Source of the DNA: Bacteriovoracaceae bacterium
GTDB lineage: Bacteria; Bdellovibrionota; Bacteriovoracia; Bacteriovoracales; Bacteriovoracaceae
Length of the DNA stretch: 64,000 nucleotides
Assembly (NCBI GenBank): GCA_019752535.1
Contig: JAIEMA010000023.1
Coordinates: 46,761 to 110,760 of the forward strand
Direction: 5' to 3'
Shown here: positions 34,589 to 42,432 of the stretch, piece by piece
Position numbering within the stretch: the stretch's first letter is position 1
How the letters are laid out: every line of letters starts with the position of its first letter
Made by a program: the position numbers and the translations under genes
The notes under the pieces: model-generated
The model's database searches: none
The model's input: the letters and a program-made list of their open reading frames with translations, nothing else
What the model was told of the DNA's origin: nothing

Positions 34589-35734
34589 CTAATCCTTCAG
34601 AGCATCTCTTAGTAAGTTTTTAGCAATGATCATTATCATTACTTCGTTTGTTCCAGCTCCGATCTCATTGAGTTTGTTATCTCTCATGAGGCGCTCAACT
34701 GGAAATTCTCTTGAATAGCCATAACCGCCATGAAGTTGAATCGCATCGAGAGCAATCTTCGTAGCCATTTTTGGAAGCTGAAGCTTAACCATTGAAGCCA
34801 GTGTGTTTGATTTGTGGCCATGATCATATTCATAGCAAACAGTATAGAGCATACGTCTCATGGCTTCAGTCTCTGTTGCCATTTCAGCGATCATCTTTTG
34901 AATCATTTGGAAGTGAGCGAGATTTTTTCCAAACTGTTTTCTCTCTCCAGCATATTTAATACATTGATCCACACACGCTTGAGCGACTCCAAGGGAGATG
35001 CCTGCGATTGTGATGCGCTCAATTTCTAGATTCTTCATCATGTGAGTCACTGAATCACCTTCGGCCCCAACTCTGGCGCTTTCAGGGACTTTACAATTTT
35101 GGAAGGCAAGTTCAGCAGTAGGTGAGGTACGCATTCCCATTTTGTGGATTTCTTTTGAGACAGAAAATCCTGGAGTCCCTTTTTCTACAATAAATGTAGT
35201 GAGGTCTTTCTTTCCATTTCCTGTGCGAGTGTAAACATAACTCACGTCGGCCATGTTGCCGTTAGTGATCCACATTTTTGCGCCATTGAGCAAATAGCCA
35301 CCTTCAGTTTTTGTCGCTTTGGTTTGCATGCCAACGGCATCAGATCCATAACCCGGCTCAGACATGGCCATACATCCGATATGCTCGCCGCTGATTAATT
35401 TAGGCAAGTATTTGGCTTTTTGGTCTTTTGACGCATTCTTGTCGATGTTATTAACGCAAAGAATACTGTGCGCGAGGAAAGAAAGTGTTGTCCCTGGATC
35501 GGCTTTACCGAATTCTTCCATGACAATCGTAGCCGCAGTAGCACCAAGTCCGGCACCTCCATACTCGGGGTCTGCTGTAATTCCTAGGATTCCAAGTTCG
35601 CCCATGGCCTTATAGGCTTTGAGGTTAAATTTCTCTTCGGTGTCGAGTTTTTCAGCTACAGGAGCGATTTCTGCTCGAGCAAAATCACGGCAGGTTTTTT
35701 GTAACTCACGTTCTTCCGAGGTGAAAAACCACAT
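34589..35734 (-). CDS. Isovaleryl-CoA dehydrogenase-type acyl-CoA dehydrogenase
   Basis: A 381-residue acyl-CoA dehydrogenase with AMSEPGYGSDAVG, NGAKMWITNG and IQLHGGYGYSREFPVERLMRD. At the usual catalytic position the sequence is EIGAGTNEV, with Ala instead of Glu. In isovaleryl-CoA dehydrogenase this same Ala occurs and the base is a Glu on another helix, in an LDLER motif; here LEIERITIAG near residue 236-245 supplies it at Glu239. It is therefore most likely active on isovaleryl-CoA or a related branched acyl-CoA in leucine breakdown. The other leucine-pathway genes are not in the window. It is the first gene of the operon. Confidence 0.85.
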   Translation of the reverse strand: MWFFTSEERELQKTCRDFARAEIAPVAEKLDTEEKFNLKAYKAMGELGILGITADPEYGGAGLGATAATIVMEEFGKADPGTTLSFLAHSILCVNNIDKNASKDQKAKYLPKLISGEHIGCMAMSEPGYGSDAVGMQTKATKTEGGYLLNGAKMWITNGNMADVSYVYTRTGNGKKDLTTFIVEKGTPGFSVSKEIHKMGMRTSPTAELAFQNCKVPESARVGAEGDSVTHMMKNLEIERITIAGISLGVAQACVDQCIKYAGERKQFGKNLAHFQMIQKMIAEMATETEAMRRMLYTVCYEYDHGHKSNTLASMVKLQLPKMATKIALDAIQLHGGYGYSREFPVERLMRDNKLNEIGAGTNEVMIMIIAKNLLRDALKD

Positions 35735-35869
35735 AGGATATTCCTTTCATGTCTTAAAGTTTGAGGAGGAAAGCTTACAGGAAAAATCAGTCTTTGCAAA
35801 ATTGACGCTACGTGAATTTTGCTCACTGACATAGAATTAATTAAGCTAGAATAAGATAAAGGCGGCTAG

Positions 35870-37636
35870 TTGGATATTTCATTAACACCTTCTGAAATAA
35901 AAGAAGCAGAAAGCGTTTTCCCAGGGGAGAACTGGTTTTGTTATTGGCGCACCTCTGCAGCCTTGTGGGAATCTAAGTTAGCGGCGATCAATTCAAATGG
36001 CGGTCCAATTTTTATTCCTCTCTATTGGGGATTTCATACAGAAAATGGTGAGACATTTGATTTTGGTGAGCAAAAACCAGAAGCTGATCTAGGTCGTCTT
36101 TTCAAAGCGATAAAACAATCTCGACACGAGGCACTTTGGCTGCTCCCTCTCACGCCCATTCCGATTCAACCTAATGGGGGATTGCCATCATTTATGGCGA
36201 GAAATCCAAGTCATGACATCAATGGAATGACTTCGGCCATGCTTGACTCAGATGGCTCAATTCACAAGATGCACTCTTTTTATGACCCAAGAGTGTACCA
36301 AGCATTTAGAAAATGGGTTTGGCAGCTTTCTCAAAATTTAACTCAAAAGAGTGTTGCTACTCCAATGCGTGGCATTCGCTCTTACTGGGTGGGAACACAA
36401 ACGGCTCATTCGTATATTGAAGATTATTCTCCTACTTACGTGGCCGGCTTCACTCGCTATCTCAAGCAACAAAAAATGCCCGTTCGTTTGAATGATGAAG
36501 GTGTAGAGGTTCCAAATCTAGATGCCGAGCAATCGACAATTCATACAGCGAAATATAGAAAACTTATTTCAGATCTTTATTCTCAAACGGCGTCAGAGTC
36601 TCTAGGTGGTTTTTGGACAGGGGAGCAGGATTACGGATTTTTAGGTGGTGCACCTCAAGATATTTTTCCTCGCTCGTGTGAACTTTGGCCTCATCAATCA
36701 GAATTGATGCAAGATCTATGGACACAGCTTGAGTGGAATCTTCTTCCCTCAAGTGTTCTTATTCCACCCAAATCGAAAAAAGGTGTGATTGGAAAATTTC
36801 TCAAAGACTATCTGACTCCTAGTTATATAACAAAATGTCTCCAACTTGAGATGGCCGACAATGATGCAGGCAATTTTACCCCTTTAGTTTTCTTTGATGT
36901 GTTTTGGGATGATGATCTTGCTCAAGTGGCACCTGCAAAATTAGAGAGTTTAGGTTTATTGAATCATCTGCAAAAAGATTTTAAAGGTTGTTGGCGCTGG
37001 CGAGGGCGCTTTGATTTTAGTCGTGAATCAGAAGATGAAACCGACAACCGTTTGAAGTTTTTCTTTGGAAGACAAATGGATCGCAATCGCTTTCAGCAAG
37101 TCTTGCGACTATTCCTTAATGGTCAAAAAGTAGTGCTGGATCGTAGTGGACTTGATCCTGTGCTGGAGAAGAAATTACAACTTTTCATGACTGAAAATGA
37201 ATTGGTCTCTCAAGATGTAAATTTTCTTACCAAAGTGACATTGATAAGACTTGGAGAGGGAATGTTGCTTCTTCATAACGGTGATCAATTATGCGAGCAA
37301 CCCCCAGCAAAAAAGATAGCCTTCTGGGAACATCTCACTAAGTATCTCAATATTCGCCATCTTAATATAACCGGAAGTGATGAGCAGTTGTTTTATACTT
37401 GGAAGACTAGAGCCTCTGGTTCTTTCGAGTTAAACTACAATGAAATTAGACGTCTCTCTTTTTATAATCCACTGAACCAGCGAGTGAAGTGCCAGATCCA
37501 AGGATCCAAGCAGTTTGCTTTTTTAAAAGTTGTTGATCCCGTTCAAGCTCAAGCAAAAAGTACTCCGATGGGAATTGAAATTGAAGTCATGGCCGGAGGT
37601 TCAATAAGTTTGGATTTCGGTCATTTTGAGGGATAA
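35870..37636 (+). CDS. Large protein with glycoside-hydrolase-like character, TTG start
   Basis: A 588-residue cytoplasmic protein (no signal peptide). The opening (FIPLYWGFHTENGETFDFGEQKPEADLGRLFKAI) and the following LWLLPLTPIPIQPNGG resemble the first strands of GH42/GH35-type TIM barrels. A Rossmann-like segment (FLNGQKVVLDRSGL) and a beta-rich C-terminus follow, again as in GH42. I could not assign the acid/base and nucleophile glutamates, so activity is unproven. The only start before residue 109 is TTG at 35870, with AAGG eight bases upstream, which suggests low expression. A 140-residue partner follows after three bases. Confidence 0.55.
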   Translation: MDISLTPSEIKEAESVFPGENWFCYWRTSAALWESKLAAINSNGGPIFIPLYWGFHTENGETFDFGEQKPEADLGRLFKAIKQSRHEALWLLPLTPIPIQPNGGLPSFMARNPSHDINGMTSAMLDSDGSIHKMHSFYDPRVYQAFRKWVWQLSQNLTQKSVATPMRGIRSYWVGTQTAHSYIEDYSPTYVAGFTRYLKQQKMPVRLNDEGVEVPNLDAEQSTIHTAKYRKLISDLYSQTASESLGGFWTGEQDYGFLGGAPQDIFPRSCELWPHQSELMQDLWTQLEWNLLPSSVLIPPKSKKGVIGKFLKDYLTPSYITKCLQLEMADNDAGNFTPLVFFDVFWDDDLAQVAPAKLESLGLLNHLQKDFKGCWRWRGRFDFSRESEDETDNRLKFFFGRQMDRNRFQQVLRLFLNGQKVVLDRSGLDPVLEKKLQLFMTENELVSQDVNFLTKVTLIRLGEGMLLLHNGDQLCEQPPAKKIAFWEHLTKYLNIRHLNITGSDEQLFYTWKTRASGSFELNYNEIRRLSFYNPLNQRVKCQIQGSKQFAFLKVVDPVQAQAKSTPMGIEIEVMAGGSISLDFGHFEG

Positions 37637-37639
37637 AGC

Positions 37640-38062
37640 ATGAAAGACGGACTCGCTCTTAATTTGATTTATCATTACGGACATGAAGCTGATTCGGAAT
37701 TTCCTGAACTTTCAGGTCGATACAAAGTCCTGTATTTTTTTACTGAAGCTGGACCCGTGCCAGTTGATGTACAAAACGACGTTTCTATTAAGATTTTTAA
37801 TAAAACAGTGGGCCATCCGGCTACATTTAGCTCTCTTGATGATTTAAAAGATTTCGCCATGTCTGTGTGTCGTCATCTCAATTCACCCGAGGTCTTTGTG
37901 CTCTCTGTTCAAGACTACAATGTCGGAGTGGAAGCTTCGAAAGATGTGCGCTCTTTTAGAGAAATTTATCGTCGCTATGGCCTCAATTTAGCTAACCCGG
38001 ACATCATTAGTCGAGGCCCGGGTTTATTTGGTAAATTTTTTAATAATAACAGAAAAAGTTAA
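37640..38062 (+). CDS. Small cytoplasmic protein of unknown function
   Basis: A 140-residue soluble protein. The N-terminal half is beta-rich (GRYKVLYFFTEAGPVPVDV), and the C-terminal half mixes helices and strands (LKDFAMSVCRHLNSPEVFVLSVQDY). The last 30 residues (GLFGKFFNNNRKS) look flexible. I recognise no family. It follows the glycosidase-like gene by three bases, with GAGG inside that gene's end, so the two are a transcriptional pair. The stop shares a TTAA palindrome with the convergent gene at 38059. Confidence 0.6.
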   Translation: MKDGLALNLIYHYGHEADSEFPELSGRYKVLYFFTEAGPVPVDVQNDVSIKIFNKTVGHPATFSSLDDLKDFAMSVCRHLNSPEVFVLSVQDYNVGVEASKDVRSFREIYRRYGLNLANPDIISRGPGLFGKFFNNNRKS

Positions 38063-38469
38063 GGCATTATTTCGCTGCCATCAGCCGTTTCCGCTTCCTC
38101 AACATTATCAAACGTGCCACAAAACCAATAAGTCATTGGGCTCTGATTGTACCAATAAGCGACGATTGGTCTGCGAATTTTATCCGTCACATATCTCACT
38201 GTACTTTCATCGCCGCCATCAGTGATTTTCACATCAAATCCAGTCAGAGCACCGGCGCGGTAGCGACCTGTTACGGATTCGATGTAGGGCTTAAAGCTTG
38301 GCTCAAATCGGCTTTTATAGTCTTGAAGTAATGAATAGAAGGAGCGGTAAGAAATTTCATTCACTTCAAATGTCGTTTTGCCTGCACCAAGAGCTTTTCT
38401 TGCAAGAGCAGGGCAGGCCGCATGAGCCATTGAACTGATGAGAATAATTAATCCAACTACGAATTTCAT
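38059..38469 (-). CDS. Small exported protein of unknown function
   Basis: A signal peptide (KFVVGLIILISSMAHA) is followed by about 120 residues beginning AACPALARKALGAG and ending in an acidic tail. Two cysteines (ACPAL and YWFCGTF) could form one disulfide. The middle (RYRAGALTGFDVKITDGGDESTVRYV) is beta-rich. I recognise no family. AAGGAG precedes the ATG. It is divergent from rlmN across 116 bases and shares a four-base stop overlap with the convergent gene at 37640. Confidence 0.65.
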   Translation of the reverse strand: MKFVVGLIILISSMAHAACPALARKALGAGKTTFEVNEISYRSFYSLLQDYKSRFEPSFKPYIESVTGRYRAGALTGFDVKITDGGDESTVRYVTDKIRRPIVAYWYNQSPMTYWFCGTFDNVEEAETADGSEIMP

Positions 38470-38585
38470 GGTCTCTCCTTAATTTGTGTATGCCTCTAGT
38501 AGCTTTCCTGGGATTTGTTCGTCTCAAAGCCTGTAAAATTTCCCTGCTAGACGATGAGAGTGAGAAGACATAAGCTCGCGCCATT

Positions 38586-39686
38586 ATGTTGCCCTCATTT
38601 TACGACCTCACATTGGCCGAATTTACCGACATTCTTCTTCAGAGAGGATTGAGTAAGTTTTCTGCGGCTCAGATCTATGACTGGGTTTTTAAAAAGAATG
38701 TGCGTGATCCTTCTTTATGGACCAATGTCTCTAAAGAGACTCGCCAATGGCTCAGTGAAACTTATGATTTTAAACTTCCTAAGATTGTTTGGCAGGGGCT
38801 ATCGGTGGATGGCACTCGGAAATTTTTAGTAGGATTTCAAGATGGTCAAACAGTTGAGACGGTGGCGATACCCGCTCGTGAAAGACTCACACTGTGTATC
38901 TCTTCTCAAGTTGGTTGCGCCATTGGTTGCACCTTTTGTCATACCGCCACACAAGGACTCAAGCGTCACTTGAAAGCCGGTGAAGTGGTGGGACAATTTT
39001 TAGTGGTTCAAGATTGGCTTAATCAAAATGGTGGCGAGAAGCTCACGAATATTGTCTATATGGGGCAAGGTGAACCGCTTCATAATTATGAGAATGTAAA
39101 AAAAGCGACGACAATATTTCTAGAACCTAAAGGCATGGGTCTGGGTCAAAGAAGAATCACTCTTTCAACATCAGGGTTAGTTCCTGCGATAGAAAAGTTG
39201 ATCGACTTTCCGCCAGTGAATATTGCCATCTCTCTTCATGCCGCTCACAACGAAGTGCGAACAGAATTGATGCCTATTAATAAGGTCTATGATCTCGAGC
39301 GACTTTTTAAAGCAATTAAAACTATTCCCCTTAAGGCCCATCGCCGTATCACATACGAGTACTTATTGATTGATGGGCTCAATGATGGTGAGCGAGATAT
39401 TCAAGGATTAATTGATCTTCTGCCTAAGTCAGAAAGTAAGGTGAATCTCATTCCATTCAATGAATACCCAGGCTCAAATTATAGAAGACCTTCGGATAAA
39501 AAAATTTACTGGTTTATGCAGCAGCTTGAATCAAATGGAGTGACTTGCACTGTAAGGACGACAAAAGGTACAGATATTCTCGCTGCCTGTGGGCAGCTCA
39601 AAAGTGCTTATGAGGGAGGGGAACTTAATCTTTGGAGCTCTCCTCAACAGAATCCTCAGTCCATCTCCAGTACTTCATCTCAGTAG
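38586..39686 (+). CDS. rlmN: Dual-specificity rRNA/tRNA (adenine-C2) methyltransferase RlmN
   Basis: A 366-residue radical-SAM enzyme. The cluster motif is CAIGCTFCHTATQG (CxxxCxxC) near residue 117. N-terminal SKFSAAQIYDWVFKK, VYMGQGEPLHNYENV, LSTSGLVPAI, ISLHAAHNEVR and ITYEYLLIDGLND follow in the family order, and the second catalytic cysteine lies in VTCTVRTTKGTDILAACGQL. It methylates A2503 of 23S rRNA and A37 of some tRNAs. The C-terminus carries a Ser/Gln-rich tail beyond the usual end, and the last 62 bases overlap a small exported gene on the other strand. Confidence 0.95.
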   Translation: MLPSFYDLTLAEFTDILLQRGLSKFSAAQIYDWVFKKNVRDPSLWTNVSKETRQWLSETYDFKLPKIVWQGLSVDGTRKFLVGFQDGQTVETVAIPARERLTLCISSQVGCAIGCTFCHTATQGLKRHLKAGEVVGQFLVVQDWLNQNGGEKLTNIVYMGQGEPLHNYENVKKATTIFLEPKGMGLGQRRITLSTSGLVPAIEKLIDFPPVNIAISLHAAHNEVRTELMPINKVYDLERLFKAIKTIPLKAHRRITYEYLLIDGLNDGERDIQGLIDLLPKSESKVNLIPFNEYPGSNYRRPSDKKIYWFMQQLESNGVTCTVRTTKGTDILAACGQLKSAYEGGELNLWSSPQQNPQSISSTSSQ

Positions 39687-39891
39687 CGTCTTCAGCTTTC
39701 GTTTCAGCAGCTAGATCTCGCTCGCTTTTAGTTTGCTGAGCGACTCCGCGTTTTCTGATTTTTTGAGCCTGAGGAGCTTCAAAGCGATGTCCAAGAGCAT
39801 CGTCCATATGTTCTTTGGCCACAGTTGGAGCCGCATACGACTGCGTAAACCAAATAAGACCTGCTAAGACGACCAATTTTTTCCATAACAT
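39625..39891 (-). CDS. Small exported protein antisense to the rlmN end
   Basis: ATG 39891 with AAGGA seven bases upstream gives an 88-residue protein with a signal peptide (LWKKLVVLAGLIWFTQSYA). The mature part is short, highly charged and without obvious fold (HRFEAPQAQKIRKRGVAQQ). The gene overlaps rlmN by 62 bases tail-to-tail. The signal peptide and ribosome site lie outside the overlap, which argues for a real gene, and the rlmN tail looks like the part that grew. No family recognised; confidence is modest. Confidence 0.5.
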   Translation of the reverse strand: MLWKKLVVLAGLIWFTQSYAAPTVAKEHMDDALGHRFEAPQAQKIRKRGVAQQTKSERDLAAETKAEDATEMKYWRWTEDSVEESSKD

Positions 39892-40099
39892 AGCAATTCC
39901 TTCGTTTTGACTCCCTTGAGTCTTCACATAATCTTATCGGAGCAGAATTCGAAAGCCTTAACCCAATGTTATCAGCGACTTAGACCGTGTAATAATGACC
40001 TGTGTTATAGAGTGTCAGGAAATAAGCAGTGACGGCTCAAAATCTTTAGTGCCACAATCGCAAGCACTTGATCATAACGAATCATTTCACTGGAGTTTC

Positions 40100-41425
40100 A
40101 TGCGTTTAACGCTTTTGCTCAGTTTGATTATCCTCTCCGCTCAGGCCAACGCTGCTATCCGCAGTTATTTCAATAATCGCGCAACCACTTCATATGTTGA
40201 TCCTTTAAGAAATATCAAAAAGTCTGGTGATAATTTAGAAGAAGTGATTTTGGCGGAAATGGATAAGGCCAAGAAGTCTATATATATAGCGGTTCAAGAA
40301 ATCAGATTGCCGGCCATCGCTAAAAAATTAGTCGAAAAGCAAAAAGCTGGTCTAGATGTCCGAATTGTTATCGAAAATACTTATAACCATAACGTGATGG
40401 CTCAGCCTGATCTGCCACAAGGTGGAGAACCTGAGACTCATGAGTCGACACGCTACAAAGATTTAGTTGTTTTGGTTGATATGAACGGTGACGGTAAAGT
40501 TACACGCGCTGAAATGGCCGAACGTGATGCCATATTTATTCTTCAACAAGGTAAAGTCCCTTTAATTGATGATACAGAGGACGGATCTTCTGGCTCGGGA
40601 CTGATGCACCATAAGTTTATTGTAATTGATGGCAAAACGGTTGTGTTGAGCTCGGCTAATTTCACTCCAAGTTGTATTCATGGAGATGTTGGTGTTCCAA
40701 GTTCTCGCGGAAATGCCAATGGTTTGATGGTTATCGATTCCGCTCCACTTTCTAAAATCTTTACAGAAGAATTTTCGCTCTTGTGGGAAGCTAAGTTTGG
40801 GATGAACAAACCTTTCAGAGGTTCAAGAACAGTATCGGTTGGCGGCAAAAAAATTACTGTTCAGTTTTCTCCCTCTTCTCGAAATGTTTCTTGGGATATG
40901 ACAACTAATGGATTGATTGCCAGTACATTGAGTGGAGCTAAAAAATCCATCCAAGCCGCGCTTTTCGTCTTCTCGGAGCAGAAGCTCGCTGACGCGATGA
41001 AAGAAGCGCACAAGAAAGCATCCGTCGAAGTACTCGTTGAGCCGAAGTTTGCTTTCCGACCTTATAGCGAAGTTCTTGATCTTCTCGGTGTGATTTTGCC
41101 CGACGGAAATTGTGTTGTTGAACAAGGTAACGCACCTTGGCGTCCCGCTCTTGTGACTGCAGGACAGGCTTCATTGCCAGTTGGGGATGTGCTTCACCAC
41201 AAATTTGGTGTCGTTGATCAACGTAAATTAATTTTTGGCTCTCATAATTGGTCTGACTCTGCCAATGTCACGAATGATGAGTTCTTGGTCGTTGTCGACG
41301 ATGAGAGTGTTGCCACTGACTTCTCGGGAGAATTCAATCGTATCAGCGCTGGATCTCGCTGGGGTTTGCCGATACGCGTTCGAAATGAAGTCGAAGCTTC
41401 TCGCGGTCGCTGCTCTTCTCTCTAA
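40100..41425 (+). CDS. Exported phospholipase D-like protein with EF-hand
   Basis: ATG 40100 after TGGAG gives a signal peptide (RLTLLLSLIILSAQANA) that the track's 39995 start hides. Two PLD half-sites are present: MHHKFIVIDGKTVVLSSANF (first HKD) and, 200 residues later, LHHKFGVVDQRKLIFGSHNW (second HKD). Between the first strand block and HKD1 is a canonical EF-hand loop, DMNGDGKVTRAE, with Asp/Asn/Asp at positions 1, 3, 5 and Glu at 12. The enzyme would hydrolyse phosphodiesters (phospholipid or nucleic acid) outside the cytoplasm, perhaps with calcium control. It resembles exported Nuc/PLD enzymes of predatory bacteria. Confidence 0.87.
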   Translation: MRLTLLLSLIILSAQANAAIRSYFNNRATTSYVDPLRNIKKSGDNLEEVILAEMDKAKKSIYIAVQEIRLPAIAKKLVEKQKAGLDVRIVIENTYNHNVMAQPDLPQGGEPETHESTRYKDLVVLVDMNGDGKVTRAEMAERDAIFILQQGKVPLIDDTEDGSSGSGLMHHKFIVIDGKTVVLSSANFTPSCIHGDVGVPSSRGNANGLMVIDSAPLSKIFTEEFSLLWEAKFGMNKPFRGSRTVSVGGKKITVQFSPSSRNVSWDMTTNGLIASTLSGAKKSIQAALFVFSEQKLADAMKEAHKKASVEVLVEPKFAFRPYSEVLDLLGVILPDGNCVVEQGNAPWRPALVTAGQASLPVGDVLHHKFGVVDQRKLIFGSHNWSDSANVTNDEFLVVVDDESVATDFSGEFNRISAGSRWGLPIRVRNEVEASRGRCSSL

Positions 41426-41431
41426 TTCTCT

Positions 41432-41475
41432 CTTAAGCATTTCCTTTCACTTTCTCCGTGGTTATACTTAAGCAT
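41432..41475 (+). repeat. Direct repeat CTTAAGCAT upstream of sppA
   Basis: Two exact copies of CTTAAGCAT lie 35 bases apart (41432-41440 and 41467-41475). The second overlaps a TATACT that could be the -10 of the sppA promoter. It may be an operator, or chance. Confidence 0.4.
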
Positions 41476-41502
41476 CTGAAAAAACTTAGCGGAGGAGTTT
41501 TT

Positions 41503-42426
41503 GTGTCACGCGAAAGATCAAAAGGCATTGTTGGAATATTTGCACTCATCACAGTTCTCTTTGTGGTGTTCATGGTTTTTGCCTTTTTTACTATTTCTAG
41601 TTTAAGGAACACTTCCGATTTAAGCGCCAAGGCCCTGCGTGGTGATGAGGACGGACCTATTGGAGTCATCACAATTGATGGCGCCATAATGGAATCAAAG
41701 AAAGTGGTTCAACTTCTTCATGCTGCTGAAGAAGAGGAAAGTATTAAAGCCATTTTGATAAGAGTTGATAGTCCCGGGGGAGCTGTGGCTCCGACTCAGG
41801 AGATTTACGAGGAGATCAGAAGGATTGATGCCAAGAAGCCAGTCTTCTCATCTTTTGGAAGTATTGCTGCAAGCGGTGGCTATTACATTGGAGCCGCGAC
41901 TCGTAAAATTTATGCGAATGCCGGCTCGTTGACTGGATCAATTGGGGTGATCATGCAGTTTGCTGATCTCTCTGAATTGTTTGCTTTCGCGAAGTTCAAA
42001 CCAGGGGTCATTAAAGCTGGAAAGTACAAAGACATCGGTTCACCGAATCGTCCAATGACTGAAGAAGAAAAAATGATTCTGACAAAAAGCTTAGCGGTAA
42101 CCCATAAGCAGTTTATCAATGACATTTTAAAGACACGTGAAGATCGTCTCACAAAGAAGCCTGAAGAATTTGCTCAAGGGCAAATCTTTAATGGTGAAGA
42201 AGCTTTGGAGATTGGTTTAGTCGATGAGCTTGCTGGCATGTGGGAAGCAGGAAGAAGAATTCATAAAGATCTTAAGATCAAAGAGAAGTTCGGTCTTCGC
42301 TTCATTAAATCTAAAAAGAAGAGAATGTCTCTGAGCGATCTTCTTCAAGATGGAGAAGAGACACTTTCTCATATAAAAGAATCGATGGTCCGAAAGTCTG
42401 GGCCTGCTTTTCTTTTGCCTTGGTAA
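41503..42426 (+). CDS. sppA: Signal peptide peptidase SppA, short form
   Basis: The start is GTG 41503, five bases after GGAGGAG; the track's GTG at 41458 lacks a ribosome site. The 307-residue protein has one membrane helix near the N-terminus (GIVGIFALITVLFVVFMVFAF) and one S49 domain, as in the bacillus-type short SppA. The substrate-binding strand IRVDSPGGAVAPTQEIYEEI, the nucleophile Ser in SFGSIAASGGYYIG and the SLTGSIGVIMQ strand are intact. It degrades cleaved signal peptides at the membrane, with its active site outside. It is followed six bases later by lapB. Confidence 0.92.
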   Translation: MSRERSKGIVGIFALITVLFVVFMVFAFFTISSLRNTSDLSAKALRGDEDGPIGVITIDGAIMESKKVVQLLHAAEEEESIKAILIRVDSPGGAVAPTQEIYEEIRRIDAKKPVFSSFGSIAASGGYYIGAATRKIYANAGSLTGSIGVIMQFADLSELFAFAKFKPGVIKAGKYKDIGSPNRPMTEEEKMILTKSLAVTHKQFINDILKTREDRLTKKPEEFAQGQIFNGEEALEIGLVDELAGMWEAGRRIHKDLKIKEKFGLRFIKSKKKRMSLSDLLQDGEETLSHIKESMVRKSGPAFLLPW

Positions 42427-42432
42427 GACTTA

